The notes under the pieces are model-generated. The model saw nothing but the letters and a program-made list of their open reading frames with translations, was not told the origin of the DNA and did no database searches. From assembly GCA_963665595.2 (NCBI GenBank), contig CAXXJK010000005.1:310001-374000 (forward strand): DNA of 64,000 bases. The letters are read 5' to 3'. Position 1 is the stretch's first letter, and each line of letters starts with the position of its first letter. The DNA is from G963665595 sp963665595. GTDB taxonomy: Bacteria; Actinomycetota; Coriobacteriia; Coriobacteriales; CADBOM01. Positions 46,834 through 56,710 of the stretch are shown here, piece after piece. The translations under genes were made by a program, and so were the position numbers.

Positions 46834-47740
46834 TTTCTTTTATTTTATTAAACAGGCAGGAATAAATTTTAAGCGTAATTTTTCTACGGCACTCGGTGCC
46901 ATAATTACGATTTTTCTTGCGATGTTTATCATCGGGCTTTTTCTGTTCGTAAACGATATCATCAATGAAATAGCTGACTCGGTTGAAAACCAGGTTTCCA
47001 TTACCTGTTTTGTGTCAGATAGCGCGTCTCAAGATGATATCAACAAAGTGATGAACCAGTTTAGCTTGGATAGTAAGGTAGCTTCAGTTTCTTTTACGGA
47101 CAAGGCTCAAGCACTTGAAAACTTCAAAAGCTCGTTGACGACCAACACCGATATTATCGAAGCTCTCGATGGGCAGAATCCATTGCCGGCTTCTATTAAT
47201 GTCGAGCTCAAGAACGCTCAGGACGTGGAAACGGTCGCCGCTTCCATTATGTCGAATAAGGATTATGTTGCCATCAGCGACAATCCGAAGAATCTGGCAG
47301 ATTCTGTGCGTTATGGTCAGCAGACAGTCGAAAAACTATTTGCTGTTACCAACGCCATACGGTATGCGGGTGTCGTGGTAGTTGTTCTCCTCGTTTTCGT
47401 GACGCTGGTTTTTATCAACAACACCATTCGTCTGGCTATTTTGGCTCGTCGCAAAGAGATTGGCATCATGCGTTTGGTAGGCGCTTCGAATGGATTCATA
47501 CGAGGGCCCTTTCTGATGGAAGGAGCCCTGCAGGCGGCTATTGGCGCTTGTCTTGCGGTGGGTGGACTTGAACTGATCCGGCGTTTTGCATTACCTAAGC
47601 TTCAAGAGAGTGTAGCGTGGCTGCCGGTAAACATCTCTCCTCAGACATTCTTCCTTACTGCGTTGGCCATTATCGTCATTGCTATTCTGATTGGACTTCT
47701 TGGTTCGATATTTGCCATGAGACGTTATCTCAAGGTCTAG
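46826..47740 (+). CDS. ftsX: Cell-division permease FtsX
   Basis: 304 residues from ATG 46826, which overlaps the last eight bases of ftsE. Typical FtsX topology: cytosolic N-terminus, first membrane segment (ALGAIITIFLAMFIIGLFLF), an extracellular domain (about 45-160) that contacts peptidoglycan hydrolase activators, then three membrane segments including RKEIGIMRLVGASNGFIRGPF between them. Works with FtsE. The S41 protease starts three bases after its stop. Confidence 0.94.
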   Translation: MSSFFYFIKQAGINFKRNFSTALGAIITIFLAMFIIGLFLFVNDIINEIADSVENQVSITCFVSDSASQDDINKVMNQFSLDSKVASVSFTDKAQALENFKSSLTTNTDIIEALDGQNPLPASINVELKNAQDVETVAASIMSNKDYVAISDNPKNLADSVRYGQQTVEKLFAVTNAIRYAGVVVVVLLVFVTLVFINNTIRLAILARRKEIGIMRLVGASNGFIRGPFLMEGALQAAIGACLAVGGLELIRRFALPKLQESVAWLPVNISPQTFFLTALAIIVIAILIGLLGSIFAMRRYLKV

Positions 47741-47743
47741 GAA

Positions 47744-49237
47744 ATGCCTGGCCGACGTAATGTAGCGCATGGAGGGATAGGCGTCGACGCGAGTCAGACG
47801 CCTGTCTGCGTAGAAGGAGGGCAGGCACCGGCACCAGCAGGATTTGCCCAAGACGATACGCACAAAGACAATCAACCCCAAAAGAAGGCAGTTCGTCCGC
47901 GCAATCGGTTTTCCCGCGCATTCTTTGACTATGGGTTGCCGACTATTTTAGGCCTTGTGCTTGCTGTTATCATTTTTGCGGGCGGGTTCTATGTTGCAAA
48001 AACTGGTTTGATCGATACTCTGATTTATGGGGAAAATGCCAGCCGTGCTCTTACTGTGCGTGATTTTGCTAACCGTATGGACGAAGTGGCACAGATATTA
48101 GATTCTCAAGCTCTGTATGACTATGACATCAATTCAGCTACTGCGTCTGCCTTGAAAGATCTTGTCAAATCAAGCGACGACCCCTATGCAAAATATTATT
48201 CAGAGTCGGATTACGAGAGCACTGCCCGGGTAAACGCGGGAGAATATGCGGGGCTTGGCGTAAAGATTGCAGATATCAATGGCTATTCGATGATCTACGC
48301 GGTATATGATGATTCGCCGGCGCAGAGTGCTGGTCTGCAGGTAGGGGATATTATCACCGGCATAGATGGAGATGAGCACAACTGGACGTTTGCCGAAGTA
48401 ACGACGGCCTTGAACCGAAATCTTCAAGATACCGTTGAGCTGACGTGGTTTCGTCCAAGCGACGAGAGTCTGAGGGCGATTGTCGAAGCATATTATGCCG
48501 CCTCAGATAATGACTTAGCGGTGCAAGGTTCTGCAGATACTGATGCTCCTACTGTTGGCTCAAATCAAGAGGTATTGAGTCATTACGAGGGTGATTATCA
48601 TACGGCGTCGATAGTCTATGCCGAAATCGTCATTCCCAATATTTCCTACGAAATGAAAGATGGAGGAGTCGGATATATTGCTCTTGCTAAATTTAACGGG
48701 TTGACCGCGACTGAAATGAAGACGGCAATCGACACGTTGACGAGTGAGGGCGCTACAAGTTTGGTGCTTGATCTGCGTGATAATCCAGGCGGACTAGTGG
48801 ACCAGGCAGTGGCGAGTCTTTCGCTTTTTATGCAGGATCGTCTTGTTATGCGTATTCAATATAAAAATTCAGTTGACGTGCGCAAGACGAGCGGGGCAGC
48901 CATTACTGATCTACCGCTTGTTGTGTTGATCAACAACGATAGTGCTTCCTCTTCTGAGATCTTTGCAGCGGCGGTTCAAGATAATGGTCGTGCTTTATTG
49001 GTGGGTACGCGCACCTACGGTAAAGGTGTTATGCAGAACACCGCGCAACTCTCGTTCGGAGGGGCAATAAAGTACACCTTTGCACGCTATCTGAGCCCCA
49101 ACGGCAACGAGATAGATGCCGTGGGGATTACGCCCAACATCAGTATCGAAGACACGCGAGACACAGGAACTTCTGAAGACGCTCAGCTCGAAGCCGCTTT
49201 GAATGAGGCGCGGGCTTTAGCACGTGAAAGGTCATGA
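47744..49237 (+). CDS. S41-family C-terminal processing peptidase
   Basis: 497 residues. A cytosolic Pro/Gln-rich stretch precedes one membrane segment (TILGLVLAVIIFAGGFYVAK, about 67-86), so the bulk is outside the membrane. A PDZ domain (about 165-230, GLGVKIADINGYSMIYAV and AGLQVGDIITGIDG) precedes the peptidase core with VLDLRDNPGGLV, catalytic Ser in NNDSASSSEIFAAAVQDN and Lys in RTYGKGVMQ. The family trims or degrades exported proteins. Its position next to ftsEX is recurrent in Gram-positives and suggests a cell-envelope role. Confidence 0.92.
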   Translation: MPGRRNVAHGGIGVDASQTPVCVEGGQAPAPAGFAQDDTHKDNQPQKKAVRPRNRFSRAFFDYGLPTILGLVLAVIIFAGGFYVAKTGLIDTLIYGENASRALTVRDFANRMDEVAQILDSQALYDYDINSATASALKDLVKSSDDPYAKYYSESDYESTARVNAGEYAGLGVKIADINGYSMIYAVYDDSPAQSAGLQVGDIITGIDGDEHNWTFAEVTTALNRNLQDTVELTWFRPSDESLRAIVEAYYAASDNDLAVQGSADTDAPTVGSNQEVLSHYEGDYHTASIVYAEIVIPNISYEMKDGGVGYIALAKFNGLTATEMKTAIDTLTSEGATSLVLDLRDNPGGLVDQAVASLSLFMQDRLVMRIQYKNSVDVRKTSGAAITDLPLVVLINNDSASSSEIFAAAVQDNGRALLVGTRTYGKGVMQNTAQLSFGGAIKYTFARYLSPNGNEIDAVGITPNISIEDTRDTGTSEDAQLEAALNEARALARERS

Positions 49238-49240
49238 CAT

Positions 49241-51295
49241 ATGTCCCCTGCTCGGAAAAGATCAAAACAAAAAAACGGTAGGCGCGTTACTCATCGTGAA
49301 TCATTTTCCGGCACGCTTCAGGTAACTGCGGGTGGCTATGGGTTTGTCCAAACGCCAGAGGGAGAGTTCTTTATTCCACGCTCAAAGACACAGGGAGCTA
49401 TGGACGGCGATCTCGTAGAGATTACGCGGATGGTGAGAGAACGGTCTTCATTGAAACAAAAGCACAAACAGCAGGCAAAATCAGAAGGGCGTATTGTTCG
49501 CGTTATCGAACGCGCGCACATCTCTCTTATTGGACGTTATGAAGATAATGGAACATTTGGATTTGTCGTTCCTGACGATCCTCGTATAGGATTTGATATG
49601 TTCATCGATCCGTCTATGGGGCTTCGGGCAGTTGACGGAGATATAGTCAGTGCTCGGATCATTACCTATCCCTCGCGCCATGAGGTTTGTGTTGGTATGA
49701 TTGAAGAAATTATTGGGCATTCTGGTGATAAGGGTCTTGATAGTGCACTAGTAATTGCTCGTCATGGATTTGAGACATCTTTTTCTGCTGGCAGCCTTGA
49801 ACAGGCAGAGGGAACACGTCTAGACATTGAACGAGGGTTGCAGGAGCGCGACCGTCGGGATATCCGAGGGCGAATGATCTGCACGATAGATCCGGTAGAC
49901 GCACGCGATTTTGATGATGCTCTTTCGCTCGAAAGAGTTGAAGGCATGCTTTGCCTAGGCGTGCATATTGCTGATGTATCCTCTTATGTGCCATGGGGTT
50001 CTTCGATCGACCTTGACGCACGCCGACGTGCTACCAGTGTCTATCTGGCTGATCGCGTTATTCCGATGCTTCCTGAGCAGTTGAGCTGTAACCTCTGTTC
50101 GTTACGTCCCCGGGAAGAACGTCTTGCCTTCACTGTTGACCTCTATATGAGAAATGATGGTTCGCTGGCAAAGGTTGACATGTACCCGAGCGTTATTCGT
50201 TCGCGTTTGCGCCTTGATTACGACGCACTAGAAAAAACATTTGAAGGAAAACAAGACTATACCCGGTTGTTTGCTGATGCTTGTTCAAAGGGCGATACTG
50301 CAGAAGATTTTGACGAGCATGAAGCGGTACGCACGTTTGAGGATCTGCGCGTAGTTGCCCAGCGATTACGGCACATGCGTATATCTCGTGGCGCGCTCGA
50401 TTTTGAAACAGTTGAAGTCAAGGTGGATCTTGACGAAAACAATGATCCGATGGGTATTCGTCTGCGTCATCGTAATGAGGCTACCGATCTTGTGGAAGAA
50501 TGTATGATTGCAGCGAATGAAGCGGTTGCCCACTATATGTTGGAGCAAGAAGCGCCGTGTGTCTATCGTATTCATGAGGAACCGCTCTCTCATTCCCTTG
50601 AGGATATCGCACCCGTTCTTTATGAATTTGGATATAGCGGAGAAAATGAAATCGTAGACGCTTCGGGAATTCGACGAATTCTAGATGAGGCAAAGGATAC
50701 GCCCGAAGAAGAGCTTATCGATGCGTTGCTGCTGCGTGCCATGAAACGTGCGGTATATAGTGACCACTTTACTACCCATTTTGGTCTGGCTTCAAAGGGC
50801 TACACGCACTTCACTTCACCCATCCGCCGTTATCCTGATCTGCTGGTGCATCGATTACTCAGGGCCCAACTTCTCAATATAGCTGATTCAAAAGCTCCGG
50901 AGGAAACCCCCTCGGCGCTCATGAATGTGGCTGAAATTCCGGGCCAGCTCGCGTGGCTTTGCGAACATTCTTCAATAATGGAGCGGGAAGCAGAGATGGC
51001 CTCTCTCGAGTCAACGCGGTATAACGTCTGCGTCTACATGCAACGTTTTGTAGGCGAGGAGTTTGACGCCACCATTACCAGCGTGATGGGTTTTGGCATG
51101 TTTGTACGCATAGATCTGGGCGCAGAAGGCCTTGTAAAGCGTGAGTGTCTACCGGAAGATCTTATATTCGACGCGCCTCGCCGGGCATTTGTTTCAGAAA
51201 AGGGAAGCATCGTCTATCGTCTGGCGCAACGCGTGCGTGTGCATCTCGTCGAAGTGGTACCAGAAAAGTTCCAGATGGACTTCACTCTTGTCTGA
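49241..51295 (+). CDS. rnr: Ribonuclease R
   Basis: 684 residues. Domains: basic N-terminus, cold-shock OB domains (about 20-160, SGTLQVTAGGYGFVQTPEG and FGFVVPDDPRIGFDMF), RNB catalytic domain with the metal-binding aspartates in DPVDARDFDDALSLE and HFTSPIRRYPDL, and a C-terminal S1 domain (ITSVMGFGMFVRID). A 3'-5' exoribonuclease that degrades structured RNA. Upstream of smpB, as often seen, consistent with its known partnership with tmRNA-SmpB in clearing defective mRNA. Starts three bases after the protease stop. Confidence 0.95.
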   Translation: MSPARKRSKQKNGRRVTHRESFSGTLQVTAGGYGFVQTPEGEFFIPRSKTQGAMDGDLVEITRMVRERSSLKQKHKQQAKSEGRIVRVIERAHISLIGRYEDNGTFGFVVPDDPRIGFDMFIDPSMGLRAVDGDIVSARIITYPSRHEVCVGMIEEIIGHSGDKGLDSALVIARHGFETSFSAGSLEQAEGTRLDIERGLQERDRRDIRGRMICTIDPVDARDFDDALSLERVEGMLCLGVHIADVSSYVPWGSSIDLDARRRATSVYLADRVIPMLPEQLSCNLCSLRPREERLAFTVDLYMRNDGSLAKVDMYPSVIRSRLRLDYDALEKTFEGKQDYTRLFADACSKGDTAEDFDEHEAVRTFEDLRVVAQRLRHMRISRGALDFETVEVKVDLDENNDPMGIRLRHRNEATDLVEECMIAANEAVAHYMLEQEAPCVYRIHEEPLSHSLEDIAPVLYEFGYSGENEIVDASGIRRILDEAKDTPEEELIDALLLRAMKRAVYSDHFTTHFGLASKGYTHFTSPIRRYPDLLVHRLLRAQLLNIADSKAPEETPSALMNVAEIPGQLAWLCEHSSIMEREAEMASLESTRYNVCVYMQRFVGEEFDATITSVMGFGMFVRIDLGAEGLVKRECLPEDLIFDAPRRAFVSEKGSIVYRLAQRVRVHLVEVVPEKFQMDFTLV

Positions 51296-51412
51296 TTGCG
51301 GTAGAATCAGCGTGCTGTATTCTGTTTTTGGTATGAGCGTTATCTCAATTATTTTGCCTTTATGATAAGCAGCAGACACGATATCGTTGCGGACGGATTA
51401 GGGGTTTAACAT

Positions 51413-52486
51413 ATGAAAAAGAAAGATCTCCAGTATTTAAAAGATCTCACCAGTGCGCCATCGCCCTCTGGCTATGAGACGCCCATCGCCGCTGTCATGA
51501 GGGCTCGTCTCTCGCACAGTGCCGATGCTGTCGAAACAAATGTCATGGGATCAGTGCACGGTGTGTTGCGTGGCAAGGGTAACGGTCCGAGCGTTATGTT
51601 GGCGGGCCATATTGATGAGATTGGTCTGATTGTTCACTATATTTCAGACGAGGGCTTCGTAAGCTTTTCTGCAATAGGTGGTATTGACGCCGGTATTCTT
51701 CCGGGGATGCGTGTCAAAATATGGACAAAAGAAGGACCTTTGCGGGGAATCATAGGCAAGAAGGCAATACATATGATGGATCCCGATGAGCGCAAGGCAT
51801 ATCTTCCTATCGAAAAACTTTGCATTGATACGGGACTTTCAGGCGAGGAAGCACGCAAACGCATCATGATTGGTGATGCTGCTACGTTTGCGCTTGACCT
51901 CGAGGAATTTGGCGAGGGGTTTGCTACTTCGCGTGCATTTGATGATAAGATCGGTGCTTATGTTGTCACGCGTGTACTTGAAGAAGTTAAGCGGGCTGGT
52001 GGCGCAGAAGCGGATCTGACGGTTGCCGGTACGGTGCAGGAAGAGATAGGCTTACGGGGTGGCATCACATCAGTCTTTGGCATTGACCCGGTGGTTGGTA
52101 TTGCGGTCGATTGCGGACATGCAACAGATACGCCCGATGCTGACAAGCGTCGTTTTGGCGAGTTCAAGTGTGGCGGCGGTCCTATAATTTCACGTGGCCC
52201 GAATATCAATCCGGTTGTTTTTGAGCGTTTGGTTGCGGCGGCCCAGAAGGTGAACATACCCTACCAGATCAGTGCTGAACCACGGGGTACCGGTACCGAT
52301 GCCAACGCTATCCAGCTGTCTCGGGGTGGCACAGCGGCTGCTCTTGTTGAGGTTCCTGTGCGTTATATGCACACTCCTTCAGAAGTTACCAAGCTTGATG
52401 ACATGGAGGCGGCCGTGACCCTCTTGACGCAATTCATTCTCGACCTTGATGCGAGCGTTGATTTCACACCGCGTCTGCCACAATAG
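51413..52486 (+). CDS. M42-family aminopeptidase
   Basis: 357 residues of the M42 (glutamyl aminopeptidase/TET) metallopeptidase family. Metal ligands and catalytic residues are visible: His in LAGHIDEIGL, Asp in SRAFDDKIGAY, catalytic Glu pair in TVQEEIGLRGG, Asp in AVDCGHATDTP, and His in VRYMHTPSEV. Binds two metal ions and removes N-terminal residues from peptides, usually as a dodecamer in the cytosol. Placed between rnr and smpB without obvious functional link. ATG follows AGGGGTTTAAC. Confidence 0.92.
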   Translation: MKKKDLQYLKDLTSAPSPSGYETPIAAVMRARLSHSADAVETNVMGSVHGVLRGKGNGPSVMLAGHIDEIGLIVHYISDEGFVSFSAIGGIDAGILPGMRVKIWTKEGPLRGIIGKKAIHMMDPDERKAYLPIEKLCIDTGLSGEEARKRIMIGDAATFALDLEEFGEGFATSRAFDDKIGAYVVTRVLEEVKRAGGAEADLTVAGTVQEEIGLRGGITSVFGIDPVVGIAVDCGHATDTPDADKRRFGEFKCGGGPIISRGPNINPVVFERLVAAAQKVNIPYQISAEPRGTGTDANAIQLSRGGTAAALVEVPVRYMHTPSEVTKLDDMEAAVTLLTQFILDLDASVDFTPRLPQ

Positions 52487-52599
52487 CAGAAGAGAATGAC
52501 ATCTGGTTCCATAAGGAATGGAACGGCATGGGGCAGGGAAGTCTACTCGTTGCCAGGGGCGGACAGATGTTTGAATTCGTTTAGATAGGAAGAAGAGAG

Positions 52600-53076
52600 A
52601 TGACTGAGAAAAAAGAATCATTCAAGGTCATTGCGAAGAATAAAAAGGCATTCCACGATTATGATATCGAGGAAACCTTTGAAGCGGGTATCGTGCTGAC
52701 GGGTACCGAGGTTCGCTCGTTGCGCGAAAATAATTGCCAGCTTACTGAGTGTTTCGCGCTTGTTCGGGGCGACGAGGCATGGTTGCACGGCATTCATATC
52801 AAGCCGTATCAGCACGGTACCTACAATAATGTGGATCCTGATCGTAAGCGTAAGTTGCTGCTGCACAAAAACCAGATCAGATATTTGGGGCAGAAGGCCC
52901 AGACTAAGGGATATGCCATCGTTCCTCTCAAGATATACTTTTCTGGCAGGAATATGGTAAAGGTAGAAATAGGCCTTGCTCGCGGTCGTAAAAACTATGA
53001 TAAGCGAGCAGTCATGGCTGAGCGGGATGTGAATCGAGAGATTGAGCGTGCGTTGAAGGAACGTAGTCGTTCCTGA
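52600..53076 (+). CDS. smpB: SsrA-binding protein SmpB
   Basis: 158 residues. Binds the tRNA-like domain of tmRNA and delivers it to stalled ribosomes for trans-translation. Family motifs: NKKAFHDYDIEETFEAGIVL at the start, TGTEVRSLRENNCQL, HIKPY, KRKLLLHKNQI, RGRKNYDKR and the basic tail. GAAGAAGAGAG precedes the ATG. Its RNA partner ssrA lies 1.35 kb downstream, separated by a minus-strand AraC-type gene. Confidence 0.97.
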   Translation: MTEKKESFKVIAKNKKAFHDYDIEETFEAGIVLTGTEVRSLRENNCQLTECFALVRGDEAWLHGIHIKPYQHGTYNNVDPDRKRKLLLHKNQIRYLGQKAQTKGYAIVPLKIYFSGRNMVKVEIGLARGRKNYDKRAVMAERDVNREIERALKERSRS

Positions 53077-53175
53077 CTCCTGGTTATTAGCACCTCGCGC
53101 ATCATAACTATCTGTTGGTATTGAAGATCGGCGAAGCGAGAGTTCTTTACGCTTGATGCGATGACTATTGTACGA

Positions 53176-53206
53176 AACGTCGCCTGCGATAATCGCAGGC
53201 GACGTT
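53176..53206. terminator. Bidirectional hairpin between smpB and the AraC-type gene
   Basis: Perfect 14-bp arms AACGTCGCCTGCGA (53176-53189) and complement (53193-53206), 3-base loop. Short T-stretches lie on both sides; it lies between two convergent genes. Confidence 0.65.
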
Positions 53207-53242
53207 GTGTTCTATGGCCCTATACGTTGTTCTTTGGAGCGG

Positions 53243-54127
53243 CTAGTTTTCGAGTGCCCGTATGGGGTGAAGCTCGATGTATCCTCGTTCTCCTAACGGC
53301 ACGAGTTGGATACGTGGATTCGATCTATCCCAAGCATATCCTATGATCGAAGGATCATACGTATCAATGGCAGCCCACATCTCTTCGATGGCTAGACAGT
53401 AGTCTTCCTCGGCAAAAGGTTCACCCTTAAACATAAGATAGTGGGCCTCAGGGAGATCTATGATATCGAGCCCTTCGGGGATATCGCCGGTATAGTCTGT
53501 GGCTACTTCGACGCCTTGGACATATTCAGATGTTCCCGGTTTTCTCATGTTAGTAGGCAACCAAAGACCGACGGGTTCGTCGCAGATCGATTTGATGCTG
53601 CTGAGAAGTCCCCATATTTCGCAACCCACTTCTTCGCAATAGGCAAAATAATCCGAAGCCTCGATGCCTCTCTTCAAAATAAGCTTACGCGCTGGTCGTT
53701 CGACAACTTGAACAAATATAGTTTTTGCCTGGTCCATGTTTCTTCCATCCTTTCTATTGGTGCGGTATTTTACGCCGTAAGGAGTAAACAGATAGAGCGG
53801 AATGGGGTCCGTGGCGTATTCTCTCGGGTTGCATCCAAATTCTCGAGAAAATGCACGTTGATAGCCATCAACGCTTCCAAAACCGAGTTCGAATGCAACA
53901 TCAGAGATTTTACAGGGCTCCTCGCGTAGTTTCAGTGCCGATTTTGAAAGGCGAAGTCGACGAATATATTCGGCTGGCGTGAAGCTTGTCCACTGGGTAA
54001 ATAAACGGTGCGAATACCAGGGCGAGAATAAAGAAGCACGCGAGAGGTCTGCCAGAGTAATGTTCTCGCACAGGTGGGCTTCAATGTAGTCTTGCATTCG
54101 TTGTACCGCTTGTATCTGTTCTTTCAT
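53243..54127 (-). CDS. AraC-family regulator with GyrI-like effector domain
   Basis: 294 residues. The N-terminal AraC DNA-binding domain (about 8-105) has two helix-turn-helices (ITLADLSRASLFSPWYSHRL and ISDVAFELGFGSVDGYQRAF). The C-terminal GyrI-like/effector-binding domain (about 130-292) has RPARKLILKRGIEASDYFAY and IIDLPEAHYLMFKGEPF. Such proteins (Rob, SoxS-Bacillus-type multidrug regulators) respond to amphipathic small molecules. No clear target gene is adjacent, so autoregulation or a distant target is likely. Sits between smpB and ssrA on the opposite strand. Confidence 0.88.
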   Translation of the reverse strand: MKEQIQAVQRMQDYIEAHLCENITLADLSRASLFSPWYSHRLFTQWTSFTPAEYIRRLRLSKSALKLREEPCKISDVAFELGFGSVDGYQRAFSREFGCNPREYATDPIPLYLFTPYGVKYRTNRKDGRNMDQAKTIFVQVVERPARKLILKRGIEASDYFAYCEEVGCEIWGLLSSIKSICDEPVGLWLPTNMRKPGTSEYVQGVEVATDYTGDIPEGLDIIDLPEAHYLMFKGEPFAEEDYCLAIEEMWAAIDTYDPSIIGYAWDRSNPRIQLVPLGERGYIELHPIRALEN

Positions 54128-54312
54128 GGGTTGATCTCCTTACCATTTCAGCATGGAGGTTCTGACTCTGATTTTCTCGACCATTCTTGCTCTACCTCTG
54201 TTGAATATGTATTGAAGGGGCCGCCCGTAATCTTTTAGATGTTTCGCGCTAGGATTTTGCGTAAAGCTATTTTAACGGTAATCAAGAATCTGGGCTATGG
54301 AATTGGCTCTTC

Positions 54313-54340
54313 TTGTACTTATGCGGAAAGAGTGTATACT
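54313..54340 (+). promoter_or_regulatory. Candidate ssrA promoter
   Basis: TTGTAC (54313-54318), 16-bp spacer, TATACT (54335-54340), about 75 bp before the mature tmRNA 5' end. A second candidate, TTGAAA near 54369 with TATATT near 54396, has a poor spacer. Confidence 0.45.
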
Positions 54341-54423
54341 GTTCACTCCACGCAATGGCGTGTGCAACTTGAAAAGGTGGACCAGGACGCAGGATATATT
54401 TCTGCAATGCTACCTCCACACTA

Positions 54424-54774
54424 GGGGGCGACTGGTTTCGACATAGTGGTTCTGAGAAGTGAAGCAGGTCGTGGTCTCCTCGCCACGTTAATCAGGGGTA
54501 ATGTCAAATTAATTGGCAAACAGCAATATGCTCTCGCCGCTTAGAAAATAGCGACGACGTCGACCTCGAGAATTTCCCGCCTCGGGCAAGACGCTATCTT
54601 AGGGAAATGCTCTCAAGCACGTAGTGGGTATGGCTTGAGCTAAGACTGAACCTGCTGGAGGGGAATGCGCTTGCCGATGTGCTTATGACCCTCGAGACAC
54701 GAACATCGACTAAGCTTGTAGAAGCCTTCAGGGAGCCATTATGGACCGGAGTTCGATTCTCCGCGCCTCCACCA
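54424..54774 (+). ncRNA. ssrA: Transfer-messenger RNA (tmRNA)
   Basis: The 5' end GGGGGCG pairs with CGCCTCC near the 3' end to form the tRNA-like acceptor stem, with CCA encoded (54772-54774). The T-arm GGAGTTCGATTCTCC is at 54748-54762. The tag reading frame starts at GGC 54515 and ends TAG 54542-54544, encoding GKQQYALAA, so the peptide added to stalled proteins is (A)GKQQYALAA. About 351 bases. Works with SmpB and the ClpXP-type proteases that recognise ALAA ends. Confidence 0.96.
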
Positions 54775-54781
54775 AACGTTT

Positions 54782-54823
54782 AAGCCCGTTTATCGCATAA
54801 TCGCAGGTAGACGGGCTTTTTGT
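54782..54823 (+). terminator. ssrA terminator
   Basis: AAGCCCGT (54782-54789) pairs with ACGGGCTT (54811-54818), followed by TTTTTGTTT-type T-rich sequence. Confidence 0.8.
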
Positions 54824-54954
54824 TTGCTTGCATAATCTCGCATAGTGTTGCATGTTTGGCAAATCACGGCAAAGCGGGAAGCAAATGGCAAATATAGGCA
54901 ATTGTGGCAATAATTGGTGCGCTTATGGAATAATGTAATCTCAGGGGTGAGCGC

Positions 54955-55860
54955 ATGAAAACTAATAGATTGTTTCAGCTTCTCTACATTTTGCTGGAAA
55001 AACAAACCAGTACTGCGCCTGAGTTAGCGCGTCAGCTTGAGGTGTCGGTGCGCACTATCTATCGAGATATCGAAACCCTTTCTTCTTCAGGGGTACCGAT
55101 TTACGCCATGGCTGGCAAAGGCGGCGGTATTTCTATCATGCCTGGCTATACGTTTGACAAGGCTCTTCTCTCTGATGATGAGCAGGATCAGATTCTTTTT
55201 GCGATTCAAAGTTTGCAGGTTGCTGATCAAGATGTAGACGAGTTGCTTCAGAAATTGGGAGGCGCATTTCAGAAAGTTAGCACGAACTGGATAGAAGTTG
55301 ATTTTTCGCGCTGGGGCATGAAAAAAACTGATAGTGAACGATTCGAGTGCTTGAAGACGGCGATCCTCGAAAAGCGCGTTTTGCGTATTATCTACTGCGG
55401 TACATCCGGAAGTATTGGCGAGCGTGACGTGGAGCCACTAAAACTCATATTTAAAAATAAAAGTTGGTATCTCCAAGCATTCTGTCTGAAAGCGGAAGAT
55501 CTTCGATTATTTAAGGTTAATCGAATTAAAGATATTGAGCTTACTGATGTCGTTTTTACTGAAGGTTTCGATGATCTCCCTTCTCTTGAGAGTGACGAAC
55601 TGTATGCATTTGAGGGAACTGAGATATATCTTAAGTTTCCATCTTCGTTGGCGTTTCGTGTCTATGATGAGTTTGAGCGAAACAGCATAGAGGTTCAGCC
55701 AGACGGCAGCCTCTGCGTGTCCGTGATATTCCCGCTTGATGATTGGGCATATAGTTATCTTTTGTCATTTGGCACAAATATAGAAATAGTGGAGCCCATT
55801 GATTTGAGAGAACAACTTACTGACTATGCAAAAAGAATCTATGAACATCATAAAACATGA
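54955..55860 (+). CDS. YafY-type HTH/WYL-domain transcription regulator
   Basis: 301 residues. The N-terminal HTH_11 winged helix (about 1-58, RLFQLLYILLEKQTSTAPEL then LEVSVRTIYRDIETLSSSGV) is followed by a WYL domain (about 135-225) with RIIYCG and the WYLQAFCLKAEDLRLFK core, and a C-terminal WCX-like extension to 300. WYL regulators sense small ligands or nucleic-acid fragments. The three small genes downstream are its likely regulon, given short gaps and same strand. ATG with GGGGTGAG upstream. Confidence 0.88.
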   Translation: MKTNRLFQLLYILLEKQTSTAPELARQLEVSVRTIYRDIETLSSSGVPIYAMAGKGGGISIMPGYTFDKALLSDDEQDQILFAIQSLQVADQDVDELLQKLGGAFQKVSTNWIEVDFSRWGMKKTDSERFECLKTAILEKRVLRIIYCGTSGSIGERDVEPLKLIFKNKSWYLQAFCLKAEDLRLFKVNRIKDIELTDVVFTEGFDDLPSLESDELYAFEGTEIYLKFPSSLAFRVYDEFERNSIEVQPDGSLCVSVIFPLDDWAYSYLLSFGTNIEIVEPIDLREQLTDYAKRIYEHHKT

Positions 55861-55936
55861 CAAACAGCTGTCATGTTATGCCTGATAGACTGAAAAAGCA
55901 AAAACAAAGCGGGCTACTGAAATCAGGAGGTTTGGT

Positions 55937-56203
55937 ATGGAAGAGACATATTGTCAATGTTGTGGCATGCCCATGGGCGCTACCGATGAGCTATATGGCA
56001 CCGAAAAAGGTGGTGGCAAAAGTGCTGACTATTGCAAATATTGTTATGAAGACGGCATTTTTCTTTTCAACGGTTCAATGGAAGAGATGATCGAGATTTG
56101 CATCCCGCCTATGGTAGAGGCCAATCCTAGTATGGCGCAAGATGATGCGCGTAAGATGATGCTCGCGTTTCTTCCGATGTTGAAGCGCTGGCGTGTAGAA
56201 TAG
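55937..56203 (+). CDS. Small zinc-ribbon protein
   Basis: 88 residues with the pattern YCQCCGMPMG (near the start), then ADYCKYCYEDG, a treble-clef or zinc-ribbon motif of the 'putative zinc ribbon domain' family (PF12674-like). The rest is helical (EEMIEICIPPMVEANP, MMLAFLPMLKRW). In Firmicutes and actinobacteria this family often sits beside WYL- or AraC/GyrI-type regulators. Function unknown. AGGAGG lies seven bases before the ATG. Confidence 0.8.
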   Translation: MEETYCQCCGMPMGATDELYGTEKGGGKSADYCKYCYEDGIFLFNGSMEEMIEICIPPMVEANPSMAQDDARKMMLAFLPMLKRWRVE

Positions 56204-56278
56204 TTGCTGCAGAATATATGAACTACATTTCGGTGAGCGATAGAGCGAAACCATGAGAATTCTCAAGGACGTGAAACC

Positions 56279-56710
56279 ATGACATGGAGTAAGCGGTATC
56301 CAAAAACAGATGAACCGACACAGGTGCAGATTGCAGAATATGTTGCTACCCCTTTATGGGATGAGTTTCACCAGTTCATGGAAGCTAATTATGCTACTCA
56401 TCCGAAAATTGAATACAGTGTGTGTGCCGGCGCGCCGGGATGGAATATAAAGTATCGAGCCCGGGGTCGTGCCCTGTGCACCCTGTATCCGCATGAGAGG
56501 TTCTTTACCTGCTTGGTGTGTATCGGTAACCGGGAATTGCTAGAAGCGGAGGCGATTCTTACGACATGTGCCCCCTATGTGCAGGGATTATTTCAAAATG
56601 CTCAACCAGTAAACGGTACTCGTTGGCTGATGATAGATATAACATCGCAAGAGATTATGGAAGATGCTCTGAGGCTGGTTGACGCACGAGTTCAGAAAAA
56701 GCAGAATTAG
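56279..56710 (+). CDS. DUF3788-like protein
   Basis: 143 residues. Resembles the DUF3788 family of small cytosolic proteins: PTQVQIAEYVATPLWDEF near the start, YSVCAGAPGWNIKYRARGR, the core LYPHERFFTCLVCIG, and WLMIDITSQE near the end. No catalytic motif or membrane segment is seen. Homologues commonly accompany WYL or GyrI-domain regulators, as here. AAGGACG lies before the ATG. Role unknown. Confidence 0.75.
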   Translation: MTWSKRYPKTDEPTQVQIAEYVATPLWDEFHQFMEANYATHPKIEYSVCAGAPGWNIKYRARGRALCTLYPHERFFTCLVCIGNRELLEAEAILTTCAPYVQGLFQNAQPVNGTRWLMIDITSQEIMEDALRLVDARVQKKQN